DNA of 64,000 bases from Sphingomonas sp. (GTDB lineage Bacteria; Pseudomonadota; Alphaproteobacteria; Sphingomonadales; Sphingomonadaceae): assembly GCF_017744835.1 (NCBI RefSeq), contig NZ_JAGIAM010000001.1, forward strand, positions 868,001 to 932,000, given 5' to 3'. How positions within the stretch are numbered: position 1 is the stretch's first letter; each line of letters starts with the position of its first letter. Shown here in pieces: positions 27,702 to 37,000 of the stretch. The translations under genes and the position numbers were made by a program. The notes under the pieces are model-generated. The model was not told where the DNA came from, made no database searches, and was given only the letters and a program-made list of their open reading frames with translations.

Positions 27702-28158
27702 GGCGGGCGCGCCGACCGGCGCCGAGGCGCATTTCCGCGCGCTCGAATCGCTCTACGCCGCGGCGCCGATCAACCGGCTGTTCGAATCCGAGCTCGAGAT
27801 TCCCGAGGCGGGCGTCGCGCGCATCCGATTCCAGATCGATTCGCGCTATTTCCACGCGGCCGGGGCGGTCCATGGCACGAGCTACTTCAAGATGCTCGAC
27901 GACGCGGCCTTCTATGCGGTGAACAGCCTGGTCACCGATCGCTTCGTGCTCACCACGGCGTTCAACCTGCTCTTCATCAAACCGCTCGGCGAAGGCCCGG
28001 TGGTAGCCGAGGGGCGCTGGGTCAGCGGCCAGCGGCGCGTGTTCGTCGGCGAGGCGCGACTGATCGACGCGACCGGCGAAGAGGCGGCGCGCGGCACCGG
28101 CACCTTCATGCGATCGCGGATTCCGCTCGCCTCGCTCCCCGGCTACCGGATCCCGTAA
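27688..28158 (+). CDS. PaaI-type hotdog thioesterase
   Basis: Probable acyl-CoA thioesterase; substrate unknown. The 156-residue product has the hotdog-fold signature HAAGAVHGTSYFKMLDDAAFYAV (split, about residues 55-77) with a conserved HG and Asp, then TTAFNLLFIKPL and the final strand GTGTFMRSR. The GTG start overlaps ptsN by 14 bases, and no later start keeps the whole fold. Its TAA shares one base with the DUF1491 ATG. Confidence 0.82.
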   Translation: MTQPEAGAPTGAEAHFRALESLYAAAPINRLFESELEIPEAGVARIRFQIDSRYFHAAGAVHGTSYFKMLDDAAFYAVNSLVTDRFVLTTAFNLLFIKPLGEGPVVAEGRWVSGQRRVFVGEARLIDATGEEAARGTGTFMRSRIPLASLPGYRIP

Positions 28159-28496
28159 TGGCACGGCTGGCGACGGCTGCGCTGGTCAATGCGCTGGTCC
28201 GCCGCGCCAACCAGCAGGGCGGCTCGGCGATGGTGCTCGCCAGGGGCGACGACACCGCCGGGGGTATCCTGTTCCTCGCCTATGAAAGGGGCAGAAATCC
28301 GCGGTTTTTCGAGCGCGGGCTGGGGCCGCGCGGTACCCCCGAACTACTCTCTTCGGGGCCCCGCGAACTGGCCGATGAGGAGGCCGTCACTGCCTATTGG
28401 CAGCGCCGCCGCGAGCGCGATCGCGACCTCTGGGTGCTCGAACTGGATATCGCAGAGGCGGAACGGTTCACCGCTGAAACGATGGCGCTGAGTTGA
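28158..28496 (+). CDS. DUF1491 family protein
   Basis: A 112-residue alphaproteobacterial protein of unknown function: LVRRANQQGGSAMVLARGDD, GGILFLAYERG and RRRERDRDLWVLELDI match DUF1491. It is soluble with no signal. The start overlaps the thioesterase stop by one base (TAATG), so it is the last gene of the ppsR-to-DUF1491 chain. Confidence 0.85.
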   Translation: MARLATAALVNALVRRANQQGGSAMVLARGDDTAGGILFLAYERGRNPRFFERGLGPRGTPELLSSGPRELADEEAVTAYWQRRRERDRDLWVLELDIAEAERFTAETMALS

Positions 28497-28660
28497 CTTG
28501 TAACGCGCGCGACCCGAAAGCCTCGGCACGTTCAATAGCGTTGTGCCGGTCGGGGTGTGAAGCCGAACGGTTACGCAGTCGGGGGGAAGCCCGGCGGCCC
28601 GCAGATCACAAGATCAAAAAGGGGGTCGGCCGCGCGCCAACCGCACAGCAATGAAGCTTG

Positions 28661-29326
28661 ATGAAGTTCCTCCATCGCGCCGCGCCCATCGCGGCGGTGA
28701 TTCTTTGCGCTGGCGCATTTGCACATGCAGCCACGCCCGCCGTAGGCCAGGTCCTCCCGACCGCACCGGCTCAGGCAAATAACGTCCCGGAACAGCAAGT
28801 TGTTCCCGCGCCGCAGATTCAGTCGGCGCTTCTCGCCCAGGGCGAGGTCCACAAGCAGGACGGCGAGATCGTCCAGCCGCTGCCCGAGGCAGCACTCCAG
28901 GAAGACAAGGATTTCGCGACGCTGTCCGCCGCGGTCGACGCGCATGACGACATGGCCAGCGCCGAGGACCGCGAGCTCAACTGCCTTGCAGTCGGTGTCT
29001 ATTACGAGTCCAAGAGCGAGCCGCTCGCCGGCCAGCTCGCCGTCGCCGACGTGATCCTCAACCGCACCAAGTCGGGCCGCTTCCCGAAGTCGGTCTGCGG
29101 CGTGCTCACCCAGCGCGGCCAGTTCTCGTTCGTGCGCGGCGGCAAGCTGCCGACTCCGCCGAACAATGCCCAGTGGCGCAAGGCGCTCGCCGTTGCCCAG
29201 GTCGCACAGAAGGATCTGTGGGACAGCCCGGCCGGCAACGCGCTCTATTTCCATGCCCGCTATTCCAAGGCGAACTGGAACCGTCCGCGCGTCGCGTCGA
29301 TCGGCAATCATATTTTCTACCGCTGA
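28661..29326 (+). CDS. SleB-type cell wall hydrolase, secreted
   Basis: Probable peptidoglycan hydrolase (Hydrolase_2/SleB family), exported. The 221-residue product has a signal peptide (MKFLHRAAPIAAVILCAGAFAHA), a 70-residue Gln/Pro/Ala-rich linker and the catalytic domain: LNCLAVGVYYESKSEPLAGQ with the key Glu, ADVILNRTKSGRFP, SVCGVLTQRGQFSF and ALYFHARYSKANW. ATG 28661 is preferred over the adjacent TTG. It is monocistronic: a 12-bp-stem terminator follows 41 bases after the stop. Confidence 0.93.
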   Translation: MKFLHRAAPIAAVILCAGAFAHAATPAVGQVLPTAPAQANNVPEQQVVPAPQIQSALLAQGEVHKQDGEIVQPLPEAALQEDKDFATLSAAVDAHDDMASAEDRELNCLAVGVYYESKSEPLAGQLAVADVILNRTKSGRFPKSVCGVLTQRGQFSFVRGGKLPTPPNNAQWRKALAVAQVAQKDLWDSPAGNALYFHARYSKANWNRPRVASIGNHIFYR

Positions 29327-29366
29327 TTTCCAGAGCGGGGGCTTTCCGGCGTTCGCCGAATGTTCT

Positions 29367-29398
29367 AAACGGCCGGGGATGACCTCCCCGGCCGTTTT
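29367..29398 (+). terminator. Strong intrinsic terminator of the cell wall hydrolase gene
   Basis: A perfect 12-bp stem, AAACGGCCGGGG (29367-29378) with CCCCGGCCGTTT (29386-29397), encloses a seven-base loop and ends in four Ts. It lies 41 bases after the hydrolase stop. The loop contains the ATG used here as the start of mmcB. Confidence 0.85.
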
Positions 29399-29858
29399 GC
29401 CATCCGAAGCCCTGGTCGCGGGCGATGTCGCGCGCGGCGTGACGCGTATGCTGCTCCGCCACGATTGCACCGCTATCGCCGAAGTGCCGCTCGACGGCGG
29501 TCGCCGCGCTGACCTGATGGCGCTCGATGCGCGGGGCAACATCGTCATCGTCGAGATCAAGGTGTCGCGCGCCGACCTGCTCGGCGACGCCAAATGGACC
29601 GACTATCTCGCGCATTGCGACCGCTTCTTCTGGGCGGTGCCCGAGGGGTTCGACCTACGGCCCTTCGATCAGCCCGGATTCCTTCCCGAGCGCGCCGGGC
29701 TGATCATCGCCGATCGCTACGACGCCGCGGTGGCGCGCGAGGCGGCGACGGTGCCGCTCGCCAGCGCGACGCGGCGCAAGTGCACGCTCGCCTTCGCCCG
29801 GCGCGCGGCGCGGCGCGTGGTCAATCTGCTCGACCCGGAGGCCGAGCAGCATTTCTGA
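29379..29858 (+). CDS. mmcB: MmcB family DNA-repair protein
   Basis: MmcB belongs to a LexA-linked, nuclease-like family implicated in DNA damage tolerance in alphaproteobacteria. The 159-residue product carries the PD-(D/E)xK-like core GGRRADLMALDARGNIVIVEIKVSR with Asp and the ExK pair, then KWTDYLAHCDRFFWAVP and LIIADRYDAAV. Start is uncertain: ATG 29379 sits in the loop of a strong terminator with no spaced ribosome site; TTG 29397 (153 residues) or ATG 29448 are alternatives. Conservation seems to begin at VARGVTRML, just downstream. Confidence 0.85.
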   Translation: MTSPAVLPSEALVAGDVARGVTRMLLRHDCTAIAEVPLDGGRRADLMALDARGNIVIVEIKVSRADLLGDAKWTDYLAHCDRFFWAVPEGFDLRPFDQPGFLPERAGLIIADRYDAAVAREAATVPLASATRRKCTLAFARRAARRVVNLLDPEAEQHF

Positions 29859-29861
29859 GGC

Positions 29862-30470
29862 TCAGAGCCGCGGGCCCGTGCTCGCGGCGCCGCTGCCGCC
29901 CTTGGGCGCATCGGCCAGCATCTTGGCGATCGCCGGCCAGCGCGTCGCCTCGCGGGCATAGTCGCGCGCGGACTTGCCGCTGCCGAAATCGGCCTTGTCG
30001 GGATTGGCGCCCGCGGCGAGGAGGCGGCGGACGATCTCGTCGTTGTGCATCTGCACCGCGCGGATCAGCGGAGTCTCGCCGCCCGAATTGGCGACGTTGG
30101 GATTGGCGTTGTAGCGCAGCAGGATGGTGACGCCCTCTTCCCAATTCTGCTCGATCGCGACGAGCAGCGGGGTATTGCCGCGGCGGTCCTGGATATTGGG
30201 ATTGGCATCGTCGGCCTGGAGCAGCGCGCGCAGATAGAGTGCGTCGGAGCGGCGCGCGACGATGTGCATCGCGCCTTCGCCGGTGCCGCGATCCTTGGCA
30301 TTGACGATGCGCAGCGACTTGTCCTGCAGGAATTTGGCGACCTTCGTGCCGTCGGACTTGCGGACGGCCTCGAGGAATTCATAGCTGTCGGAGAATTGCT
30401 GCGCCGCTGCCGGCACCGCCGTCAGGACGAGCGCGGCCGCCGCCGCGGCGCGGAGAGCACGTAACTTCAT
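29862..30470 (-). CDS. Secreted ankyrin-repeat protein
   Basis: A 202-residue exported protein with a signal peptide (LRALRAAAAAALVLTAVPAAAQQ) and about four ankyrin repeats: GEGAMHIVARRSDALYLRALLQ, GNTPLLVAIEQNWEEGVTILL, GETPLIRAVQMHNDEIVRRLL and the degenerate KSARDYAREATRWPAIAKML. Such proteins mediate protein contacts in the periplasm; partner unknown. It converges on mmcB with three bases between the stops and is divergent from the SCO-type gene. Confidence 0.88.
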   Translation of the reverse strand: MKLRALRAAAAAALVLTAVPAAAQQFSDSYEFLEAVRKSDGTKVAKFLQDKSLRIVNAKDRGTGEGAMHIVARRSDALYLRALLQADDANPNIQDRRGNTPLLVAIEQNWEEGVTILLRYNANPNVANSGGETPLIRAVQMHNDEIVRRLLAAGANPDKADFGSGKSARDYAREATRWPAIAKMLADAPKGGSGAASTGPRL

Positions 30471-30542
30471 GGTACGCAGAAACCCTTTGCTGGAACCCCG
30501 TTCTTGCGGATGCCGGTCTAACAGATCATGTGCGGTTGCGCC

Positions 30543-31127
30543 ATGAACAGGATCATTGTCCTCGCCCTCGCGCTCGCCCTGCCGCTCGCCGGCTGCGGGA
30601 GCGCCGCGCCCGAAGCGCCGCCGCTGGCCGGCGCGCGGATCGGCGGGCCCTTCGCGCTCACCGACCAGGACGGCAAGACCGTCCGAGACACCGATTTCGC
30701 CGGGCGGTACCGCATCGTCTATTTCGGCTACACCTATTGCCCCGACGTCTGCCCCAACGACATGGCCAAGATCGGCCAGGCGATGCGCATCCTCGACAAG
30801 GAGGCGCCGCGCACTTCGGCCAGGGTCGTGCCGATCTTCGTGACGGTCGATCCCGAGCGCGACACGCCCGCGGTGGTCAAGCAGTTCGTCGCCAACTTCC
30901 ATCCGCGCGTGGTCGGGCTCACCGGCAGCCCGCAGGCGATCGCGCAGATGGCGAAGAACTATGCGGTCTATTTCAAGAAGCAGCCGGCGGGTCCGGGCGG
31001 CGGCTATCTGGTCGATCACCTCGCAGTCGCCTTCCTGATGGGCCCGAACGGCGAGCCGATCGCCTCGCTGCCGATCGACCAGGACGGCAAGGCGATCGCA
31101 GAGCAAGTGAAGCATTGGGTCCGATGA
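30543..31127 (+). CDS. SCO1/SenC family copper chaperone, lipoprotein
   Basis: Delivers copper to the CuA centre of cytochrome c oxidase or acts as a thioredoxin-like reductase in the periplasm. The 194-residue product has a lipobox (PLAGC, Cys about residue 18), a thioredoxin fold with the copper-binding CPDVC (Cys66 and Cys70) and the third ligand His159 in LVDHLAVAF. ATG 30543 is chosen over 30528 because it starts the lipoprotein signal cleanly. ATGA overlap couples it to the YcgN-like gene. Confidence 0.95.
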   Translation: MNRIIVLALALALPLAGCGSAAPEAPPLAGARIGGPFALTDQDGKTVRDTDFAGRYRIVYFGYTYCPDVCPNDMAKIGQAMRILDKEAPRTSARVVPIFVTVDPERDTPAVVKQFVANFHPRVVGLTGSPQAIAQMAKNYAVYFKKQPAGPGGGYLVDHLAVAFLMGPNGEPIASLPIDQDGKAIAEQVKHWVR

Positions 31128-31561
31128 GCAGCGGGCGCTTCTGGGAGGATCTGCCGCTCGAAAAGCTCGATCGCGCGCAATGGGAAGCGCTGTGCGACGG
31201 CTGCGGCAAATGCTGCGTCCACAAGCTCGAGGACGAGGAGACGGGCGAGCTGCTCACCACCAACGTCGCGTGCCGGCTGCTCGATCGCAGGATGGGCCGG
31301 TGCAGCGACTATAGGCACCGCCACGCCTATGTGAGCGAGTGCGTCCGCCTCAACGCCAACAATGTCCACACGATCGAATGGCTGCCCTCGACCTGCGCCT
31401 ATCGGCTGCGCGCCGAGGGCAAGCCGCTGCCCGACTGGCATTATCTTGTGTGCGGCGACCGCGAGGCGGTCCACGCCGCCGGCCAGTCGACGCGCGGCTG
31501 GACGATCTCCGAGGACGATGCCGGCGACTTCGAGCACCATCTGGTGGACCGGGAGCTTTGA
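31124..31561 (+). CDS. YcgN family cysteine cluster protein
   Basis: UPF0260/YcgN-type protein with a Cys-rich cluster that may bind a metal. The 145-residue product carries LCDGCGKCCVHKLEDEETG, then NVACRLLD, RCSDYRHRHAYVSECVRL and STCAYRLRAEGKPLPDWHYLVCG, giving more than eight cysteines in the family spacing. Function is unknown. It is coupled to the SCO gene (ATGA) and to the following peptidase (TTGA). Confidence 0.93.
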   Translation: MSSGRFWEDLPLEKLDRAQWEALCDGCGKCCVHKLEDEETGELLTTNVACRLLDRRMGRCSDYRHRHAYVSECVRLNANNVHTIEWLPSTCAYRLRAEGKPLPDWHYLVCGDREAVHAAGQSTRGWTISEDDAGDFEHHLVDREL

Positions 31562-32226
31562 CCGCCCAGGTCGACGTCGTCCGAAACGCGCGCGCCCGGC
31601 GCATCCGCCTCTCCGTCGATCCGCGTGACGGCCGCGTCCGCCTGACGCTCCCTCCGCGCGCCTCGCTCAAGAAGGCGCTCGCCTGGGCGAGCGAGCAGCA
31701 GGGCTGGATCGAGGCGCAGCGCGCACGGATTCCCGAGACCCAGCCTTTTGCGGCGGGGGAGCGGATTCCCTTCGCCGGCGGCGAGATCGTGATCGCCTGG
31801 GACGCGAAGGGACCCCGCACGCCGCGGCTCGAGGGCGAGAAGCTGGTGTGTGGCGGCCCCCCCGACATGCTCGCGCGCCGCGTCGAGCGCTGGCTGAGGG
31901 CAGAGGCGCTGCGGCTGCTGAGCGCCGAGACCGAGGAATATGCCGCGCGCGCCGGCGTGAGCGTAAGCCGCGTGTCGATCGGCGATCCGCGCGGGCGCTG
32001 GGGGAGCTGCGCGTCGTCGGGCGCGATCCGCTACAGCTGGCGGCTGGTGCTCGCGCCGGCGCACGTGCGCCGCGCCACCGTCGCGCACGAAGTCGCGCAC
32101 CGCATCCACATGAATCATTCGCCGGCGTTCCACCGGCTGGTCGCGCTGCTCTACGAGGCCGATCCCACGCCCGCGCGCGAATGGCTCCGCCGCAACGGCG
32201 CCGCGCTCCACCGCGTCGGGCGGTGA
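31558..32226 (+). CDS. SprT/YgjP-like metallopeptidase (DUF45)
   Basis: Putative zinc metallopeptidase of the YgjP/DUF45 (M48-like) family. The 222-residue product has the zinc motif HEVAHRIHMNHSPAFH (HExxH with downstream His) at about residues 177-192, preceded by RGRWGSCASSGAIRYSWRL, the conserved substrate strand. The TTG start overlaps the YcgN-like stop and has GGGAG upstream. Substrates are unknown for most of the family. Confidence 0.92.
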   Translation: MTAQVDVVRNARARRIRLSVDPRDGRVRLTLPPRASLKKALAWASEQQGWIEAQRARIPETQPFAAGERIPFAGGEIVIAWDAKGPRTPRLEGEKLVCGGPPDMLARRVERWLRAEALRLLSAETEEYAARAGVSVSRVSIGDPRGRWGSCASSGAIRYSWRLVLAPAHVRRATVAHEVAHRIHMNHSPAFHRLVALLYEADPTPAREWLRRNGAALHRVGR

Positions 32227-32230
32227 AACC

Positions 32231-34381
32231 CTATTCCTGATACCCCGGCGGCGCCCGCTCGGGCGCAGGCTGGCGGGGTACGTCGCGCACCGGCGGCACG
32301 CGTGTCGGCGCGGGCTGGGGCTCGGCGGGATTGCGGCCCGTCATCCGGTCGATCCAGTCCTGATCGATCTGGTCCTCGGGCTGGGCGGGTGCCCCGGGCG
32401 CGCCCGGCGCCGCGGGATTTGCCTCGCTGCCGTCGCTCCTCGGCTGCTGGTCCTCGGGCAGCGGATTGCCGTCCGGATCGACGAACATGCCGTTGTCGGG
32501 CGCGGCGTAATAGGCGTTCTCCTCGGGCTCGAGCTGCCATTCGGGGAGCGTCACCTGCGTTTCGAACTGCTCGACCGGCCGATTGGCGACCGCCTTGCTC
32601 ATGAAGGCGGCGAAGGCGCGCGCCGGCGCGGTGCCGCCCTGCAGGCCGGGCACGACGTGCGCATCGTCGCGGCCCATCCACACGCCGGTGGTGAGGCCGC
32701 TCGAGAAGCCGATGAACCAGCCGTCCTTGTTCGAAGTGGTCGTGCCGGTCTTGCCCGCAACTGGCCGGCCGATCTGCGCGGCATGGCCGCTGCCGGTCGC
32801 GACCGCGCTCTGGAGCAGGTCGGTCATCTGCGCGGCGACATAGGGCGCGACGAGCACATGGCTGGTGTCGACTTCGTGCTGGTAGATCACTTCGCCATTG
32901 GCGGTCACCCGGGTGATGCCGAAGGGCGTCACGGCAACGCCCTTCTGTCCGACCGAGGCGAAGGCGCGCGTCATGTCGATCAGCCGCACGTTCGAGGTGC
33001 CGAGCACCATCGCCGGCTGGGTGTTGATCTGCGTGGTGATTCCGAAGCGCCGCGCCATGTCGGCCACGGTGCCGAAGCCCACTTCCTGGCCCAGCTTGGC
33101 CGCGATCGTGTTGAGCGAATAGGCGAAGGCGGTGCGCAGCGTCACCTGGCCCGAGAAGCGGCCCGAATTGTTGCGTGGGCTCCAGCCGTTGATCGTCACC
33201 GGCTCGTCGACCACCACATCGTCGACCTTGTGGCCGGCCTCGAGCGCGGCGAGATAGACGAACAGCTTGAACGCCGAGCCCGGCTGGCGCTCGGCCTGCG
33301 TCGCGCGGTTGTAGATCGACGCGACATAGTCCTTGCCGCCGACCATCGCGCGCACCGCGCCGTCGCGGTCGAGGCTGACCAGCGCGCCCTGGGCATTGTC
33401 GGGCGCGTTGCGGCGGATCGCCTCGTCGGCGGCGCGCTGCATGTTGAGATCGAGCGTGGTCCAGACTTCGAGCGGCGCCTCGGTCTCGTCGATCAGCATC
33501 TCGAGCTGGGGCAGCGCCCAATCGGTGAAATAGCGCACGCTGTTCTGGCGCGGCTCGGGGGCGAGCTTGACGCTGCGCGGATCGGTTGCGGCTGCCTCGG
33601 CCCGGCTGATCTTGCCCGTCTCGGCCATCACGTCGAGCACGACGCTGGCGCGGTCGACCGCGGCCTCGGCATCGGCGGTGGGCGAATAATGCGAGGGCGC
33701 CTTCACCAGCCCCGCGATGATCGCGGATTCGGCGAGGTTCAGGTTGGTGCCGGGATGGCCGAAGAACTTGCGGCTCGCCGCGTCGATGCCATAGGCGCCG
33801 CCGCCGAAATAGACCTTGTTGAGGTAGAGCTCGAGGATCTGCTGCTTGGAGAATTTCTGCTCCATCGCGAGCGCCAGCACCGCCTCGCGCATCTTGCGGC
33901 CGAAATCATATTTGTTCGACAGGAAGATGGTGCGCGCGACCTGCTGGGTGATAGTCGACGCGCCCTGCAGGCGGCGGCCCGAGCCGCGGTTGACGATCGC
34001 GAAGCGCGCGGCGCGCAGCAGGCCCTGCGGATCGATACCCCAATGGCTCTGGAAGCGCCGGTCCTCGACCGCGACGATCGCGTCCTTCATCTCGCCGGGG
34101 ATCTGGTCGTAGGGAATCCACTCGCCATAGCTCGGCCCGAGCGAGACGAGCACGGTGCCGTCGACGGCATGGACGCGGATCATCTGGCCGTTGGGCGACG
34201 ACTTGAGCTCGTCGAAGCTCGGCAGCGATGCCTTGGTCGAATAGACCGCGATCACCAGCGCGACGAGCGCGAGCAGTCCTGCCGCGCCGACTCCGATCAG
34301 CGACCAGAGACCGATGCGTTTCCATTTGGCGGAACTGCGCCCGGAGGCGGCTTTGGCTTTCGGCAATTTGGACGCCATCAA
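32231..34381 (-). CDS. Class A penicillin-binding protein (PBP1A type)
   Basis: Bifunctional peptidoglycan glycosyltransferase and transpeptidase. The 716-residue product has a cytoplasmic tail and one TM helix (residues about 23-48), a GT51 domain with the catalytic Glu in AIVAVEDRRFQSHWG and QGASTITQQVART, then the transpeptidase: nucleophile Ser in QPGSAFKL, SLNT and KTGTT. A Pro/Gln-rich tail of about 80 residues ends the protein. It lies 37 bases downstream of msrB on the same strand. Confidence 0.95.
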   Translation of the reverse strand: MMASKLPKAKAASGRSSAKWKRIGLWSLIGVGAAGLLALVALVIAVYSTKASLPSFDELKSSPNGQMIRVHAVDGTVLVSLGPSYGEWIPYDQIPGEMKDAIVAVEDRRFQSHWGIDPQGLLRAARFAIVNRGSGRRLQGASTITQQVARTIFLSNKYDFGRKMREAVLALAMEQKFSKQQILELYLNKVYFGGGAYGIDAASRKFFGHPGTNLNLAESAIIAGLVKAPSHYSPTADAEAAVDRASVVLDVMAETGKISRAEAAATDPRSVKLAPEPRQNSVRYFTDWALPQLEMLIDETEAPLEVWTTLDLNMQRAADEAIRRNAPDNAQGALVSLDRDGAVRAMVGGKDYVASIYNRATQAERQPGSAFKLFVYLAALEAGHKVDDVVVDEPVTINGWSPRNNSGRFSGQVTLRTAFAYSLNTIAAKLGQEVGFGTVADMARRFGITTQINTQPAMVLGTSNVRLIDMTRAFASVGQKGVAVTPFGITRVTANGEVIYQHEVDTSHVLVAPYVAAQMTDLLQSAVATGSGHAAQIGRPVAGKTGTTTSNKDGWFIGFSSGLTTGVWMGRDDAHVVPGLQGGTAPARAFAAFMSKAVANRPVEQFETQVTLPEWQLEPEENAYYAAPDNGMFVDPDGNPLPEDQQPRSDGSEANPAAPGAPGAPAQPEDQIDQDWIDRMTGRNPAEPQPAPTRVPPVRDVPRQPAPERAPPGYQE

Positions 34382-34418
34382 TCGGTGGCTTAAGCCCTAT
34401 TCGTGCGGCTCACAAGGA

Positions 34419-34853
34419 TCAGGAGCCGAAGGCCGCGCTGGTAGCACTCGCCTGGTTTCCGCTGCGTGAACGGAAATCGAGGCTCACCGAATTGATGCAA
34501 TAGCGCAGCCCCGTCGGCGGCGGCCCGTCGGGGAAGACATGGCCCAGGTGCCCGTCGCAGCGCGCGCAGCGCACTTCGATGCGGCGCATGCCGTGGCTGG
34601 TGTCGGCATGGTCGCTGACATGGTCGAGCGAGACCGGCTGGGTGAAGCTCGGCCAGCCCGATCCCGAATCATATTTGTCGACGCTGTCGAACAGCTCGAG
34701 CTGGCAGCCGGCGCAGCGATAGACGCCGTCGGCCTTGTTGTCGGTGTAATGGCCCGAAAAGGCGCGCTCGGTGCCTGCCTCGCGCAGCACGTGGAACTGC
34801 TCGGGCGTGAGGCGCTTGCGCCACTCGGACTCGGGAAGATTGAGATGCTCCAT
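34419..34853 (-). CDS. msrB: Peptide methionine-R-sulfoxide reductase
   Basis: Repairs the R-epimer of oxidised methionine. The 144-residue product has both zinc CxxC pairs ([11 protein letters not shown] and [18 protein letters not shown]), the substrate loop [11 protein letters not shown], and the catalytic Cys in [15 protein letters not shown] at 34853 follows AGAGGTGA. It is cytoplasmic, with no signal, unlike the msrA of this window. Confidence 0.96.
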   Translation of the reverse strand: MEHLNLPESEWRKRLTPEQFHVLREAGTERAFSGHYTDNKADGVYRCAGCQLELFDSVDKYDSGSGWPSFTQPVSLDHVSDHADTSHGMRRIEVRCARCDGHLGHVFPDGPPPTGLRYCINSVSLDFRSRSGNQASATSAAFGS

Positions 34854-34966
34854 ATGCTCACCTCTGTGCCTCGGCGCCCGGGCGGTCAATCGATCATAAG
34901 CGCGATTCGTTGCAGAATCGCGTTGGGCCTTGCGACCCCTGGATAGCAGGCCTAGCGAGTCGCGCC

Positions 34967-35275
34967 ATGACTCCGCGAACCGCCCTGCTGCTCGCCGCCG
35001 CCGCGCTGCTCTCGGGCTGTGCCGTCCCCGAGGCGCGGCTGCGCACGGGGCTGGTCCGCCCGGGGCTGCCCAAGCCGCTCTCCGCCTGCATGGCCGAGCG
35101 GATGGTCGACCGGCTCTCGCTCGCCCAGCTGATGCGCATCGCCGACCTGCCCGAAGCCGATGAAGCCAGGTCGCTCGACCAGTTCCTCCACAAGGTCCGC
35201 GCGCTCGGCGATCCGGAGATATTGGGAGTCACGACGAGCGCGGCCGCGCTCTGCGCGACGGGACTCGCGCACTAG
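34967..35275 (+). CDS. Small putative lipoprotein, function unknown
   Basis: I do not recognise a family. The 102-residue product has a lipoprotein signal, [19 protein letters not shown], with the lipobox Cys near residue 18. The mature part is helical ([41 protein letters not shown]) with two further cysteines. ATG 34967 starts the signal cleanly. It stands alone between msrB, which is divergent, and a repeat-bearing gap before sucC. Confidence 0.65.
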   Translation: MTPRTALLLAAAALLSGCAVPEARLRTGLVRPGLPKPLSACMAERMVDRLSLAQLMRIADLPEADEARSLDQFLHKVRALGDPEILGVTTSAAALCATGLAH

Positions 35276-35577
35276 CGCCCGGCGGCTGCCCCGCCACCAC
35301 TCCCAACTGTCACCCGGACTTGTTCCGGGGGCCACGGTGCCTCACGCGTTGCCCTCGAACCTCTTATCCAGCGCCCCCTTCCCGGTGGACCCCGGAACAA
35401 GTCCGGGGCGACGGGAAAAAGTCGGGCGGTTAGAGCGTTACCTCGAAAGCCACGACGCACCGCTGTATTGCAACTGCGTCGCAACTGCATTTACGTCGAA
35501 AAACATTGGATTCCCCCGCCCGCTGTGCTTAAGGCGGGGCCGCATTCTGCCCTCGAAAGACTGGAGAGCCGTCTCCC
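35276..35577. repeat. REP-like inverted repeat in the gap before sucC
   Basis: This 302-bp gap holds no gene. CCGGACTTGTTCCGGGG (35314-35330) and CCCCGGAACAAGTCCGG (35390-35406) are perfect 17-bp inverted copies about 60 bases apart, with further partial matching outside (GGCCACGG versus CCGGTGGAC). This palindrome type is widespread between genes in sphingomonads and related bacteria and looks like a REP/BIME unit. The last ~100 bases are the sucC promoter and leader. Confidence 0.75.
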
Positions 35578-36777
<1,200 letters not shown>

Positions 36778-36780
36778 CAT

Positions 36781-36846
36781 GCGGCGGCCGGCCCGTTCTA
36801 CGGCCGCCGCCTCGCTCCGGTCCGCGTGCCTGACGGCGTGCGGACC
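36781..36846. repeat. Two GC-rich hairpins after sucC
   Basis: GCGGCGGCC/GGCCGCCGC (36781-36789 and 36802-36810) form a perfect 9-bp stem. GGTCCGCGTGCC pairs with GGCGTGCGGACC (36819-36830 and 36835-36846) allowing two G-U pairs, with a TGAC loop. Together with the terminator at 36859 they make three consecutive hairpins, probably protecting the sucC mRNA 3' end. Confidence 0.6.
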
Positions 36847-36858
36847 GACGAAATTTCG

Positions 36859-36893
36859 CGGCAGCGCAGCCAATATGGCCGCGCTGCCGTTTT
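36859..36893 (+). terminator. Intrinsic terminator of sucC
   Basis: CGGCAGCGC-x-GCC pairs with GGC-x-GCGCTGCCG over twelve base pairs with one mismatch, loop AATAT, then TTTT. It lies 82 bases past the sucC stop and 108 bases before etfB, so sucC and etfBA are probably separate transcripts. Confidence 0.75.
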
Positions 36894-37000
36894 CGTATCG
36901 GGTCGTCCGATCCGGCGGCGCGTGCTTCGGCCAAAGGTTGACGTTCGCGTAAACGTAAGCCAGTTAACCGTCATTGCGACGGACATCGAGGAAGGATGCG

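Noticed and set aside
34780..34795. A fourth parS-like site (CACGTGGAAC)
   Set aside because: Only the right half matches; the left arm is CGCAG rather than GTTCC, and it lies far from parAB within msrB.
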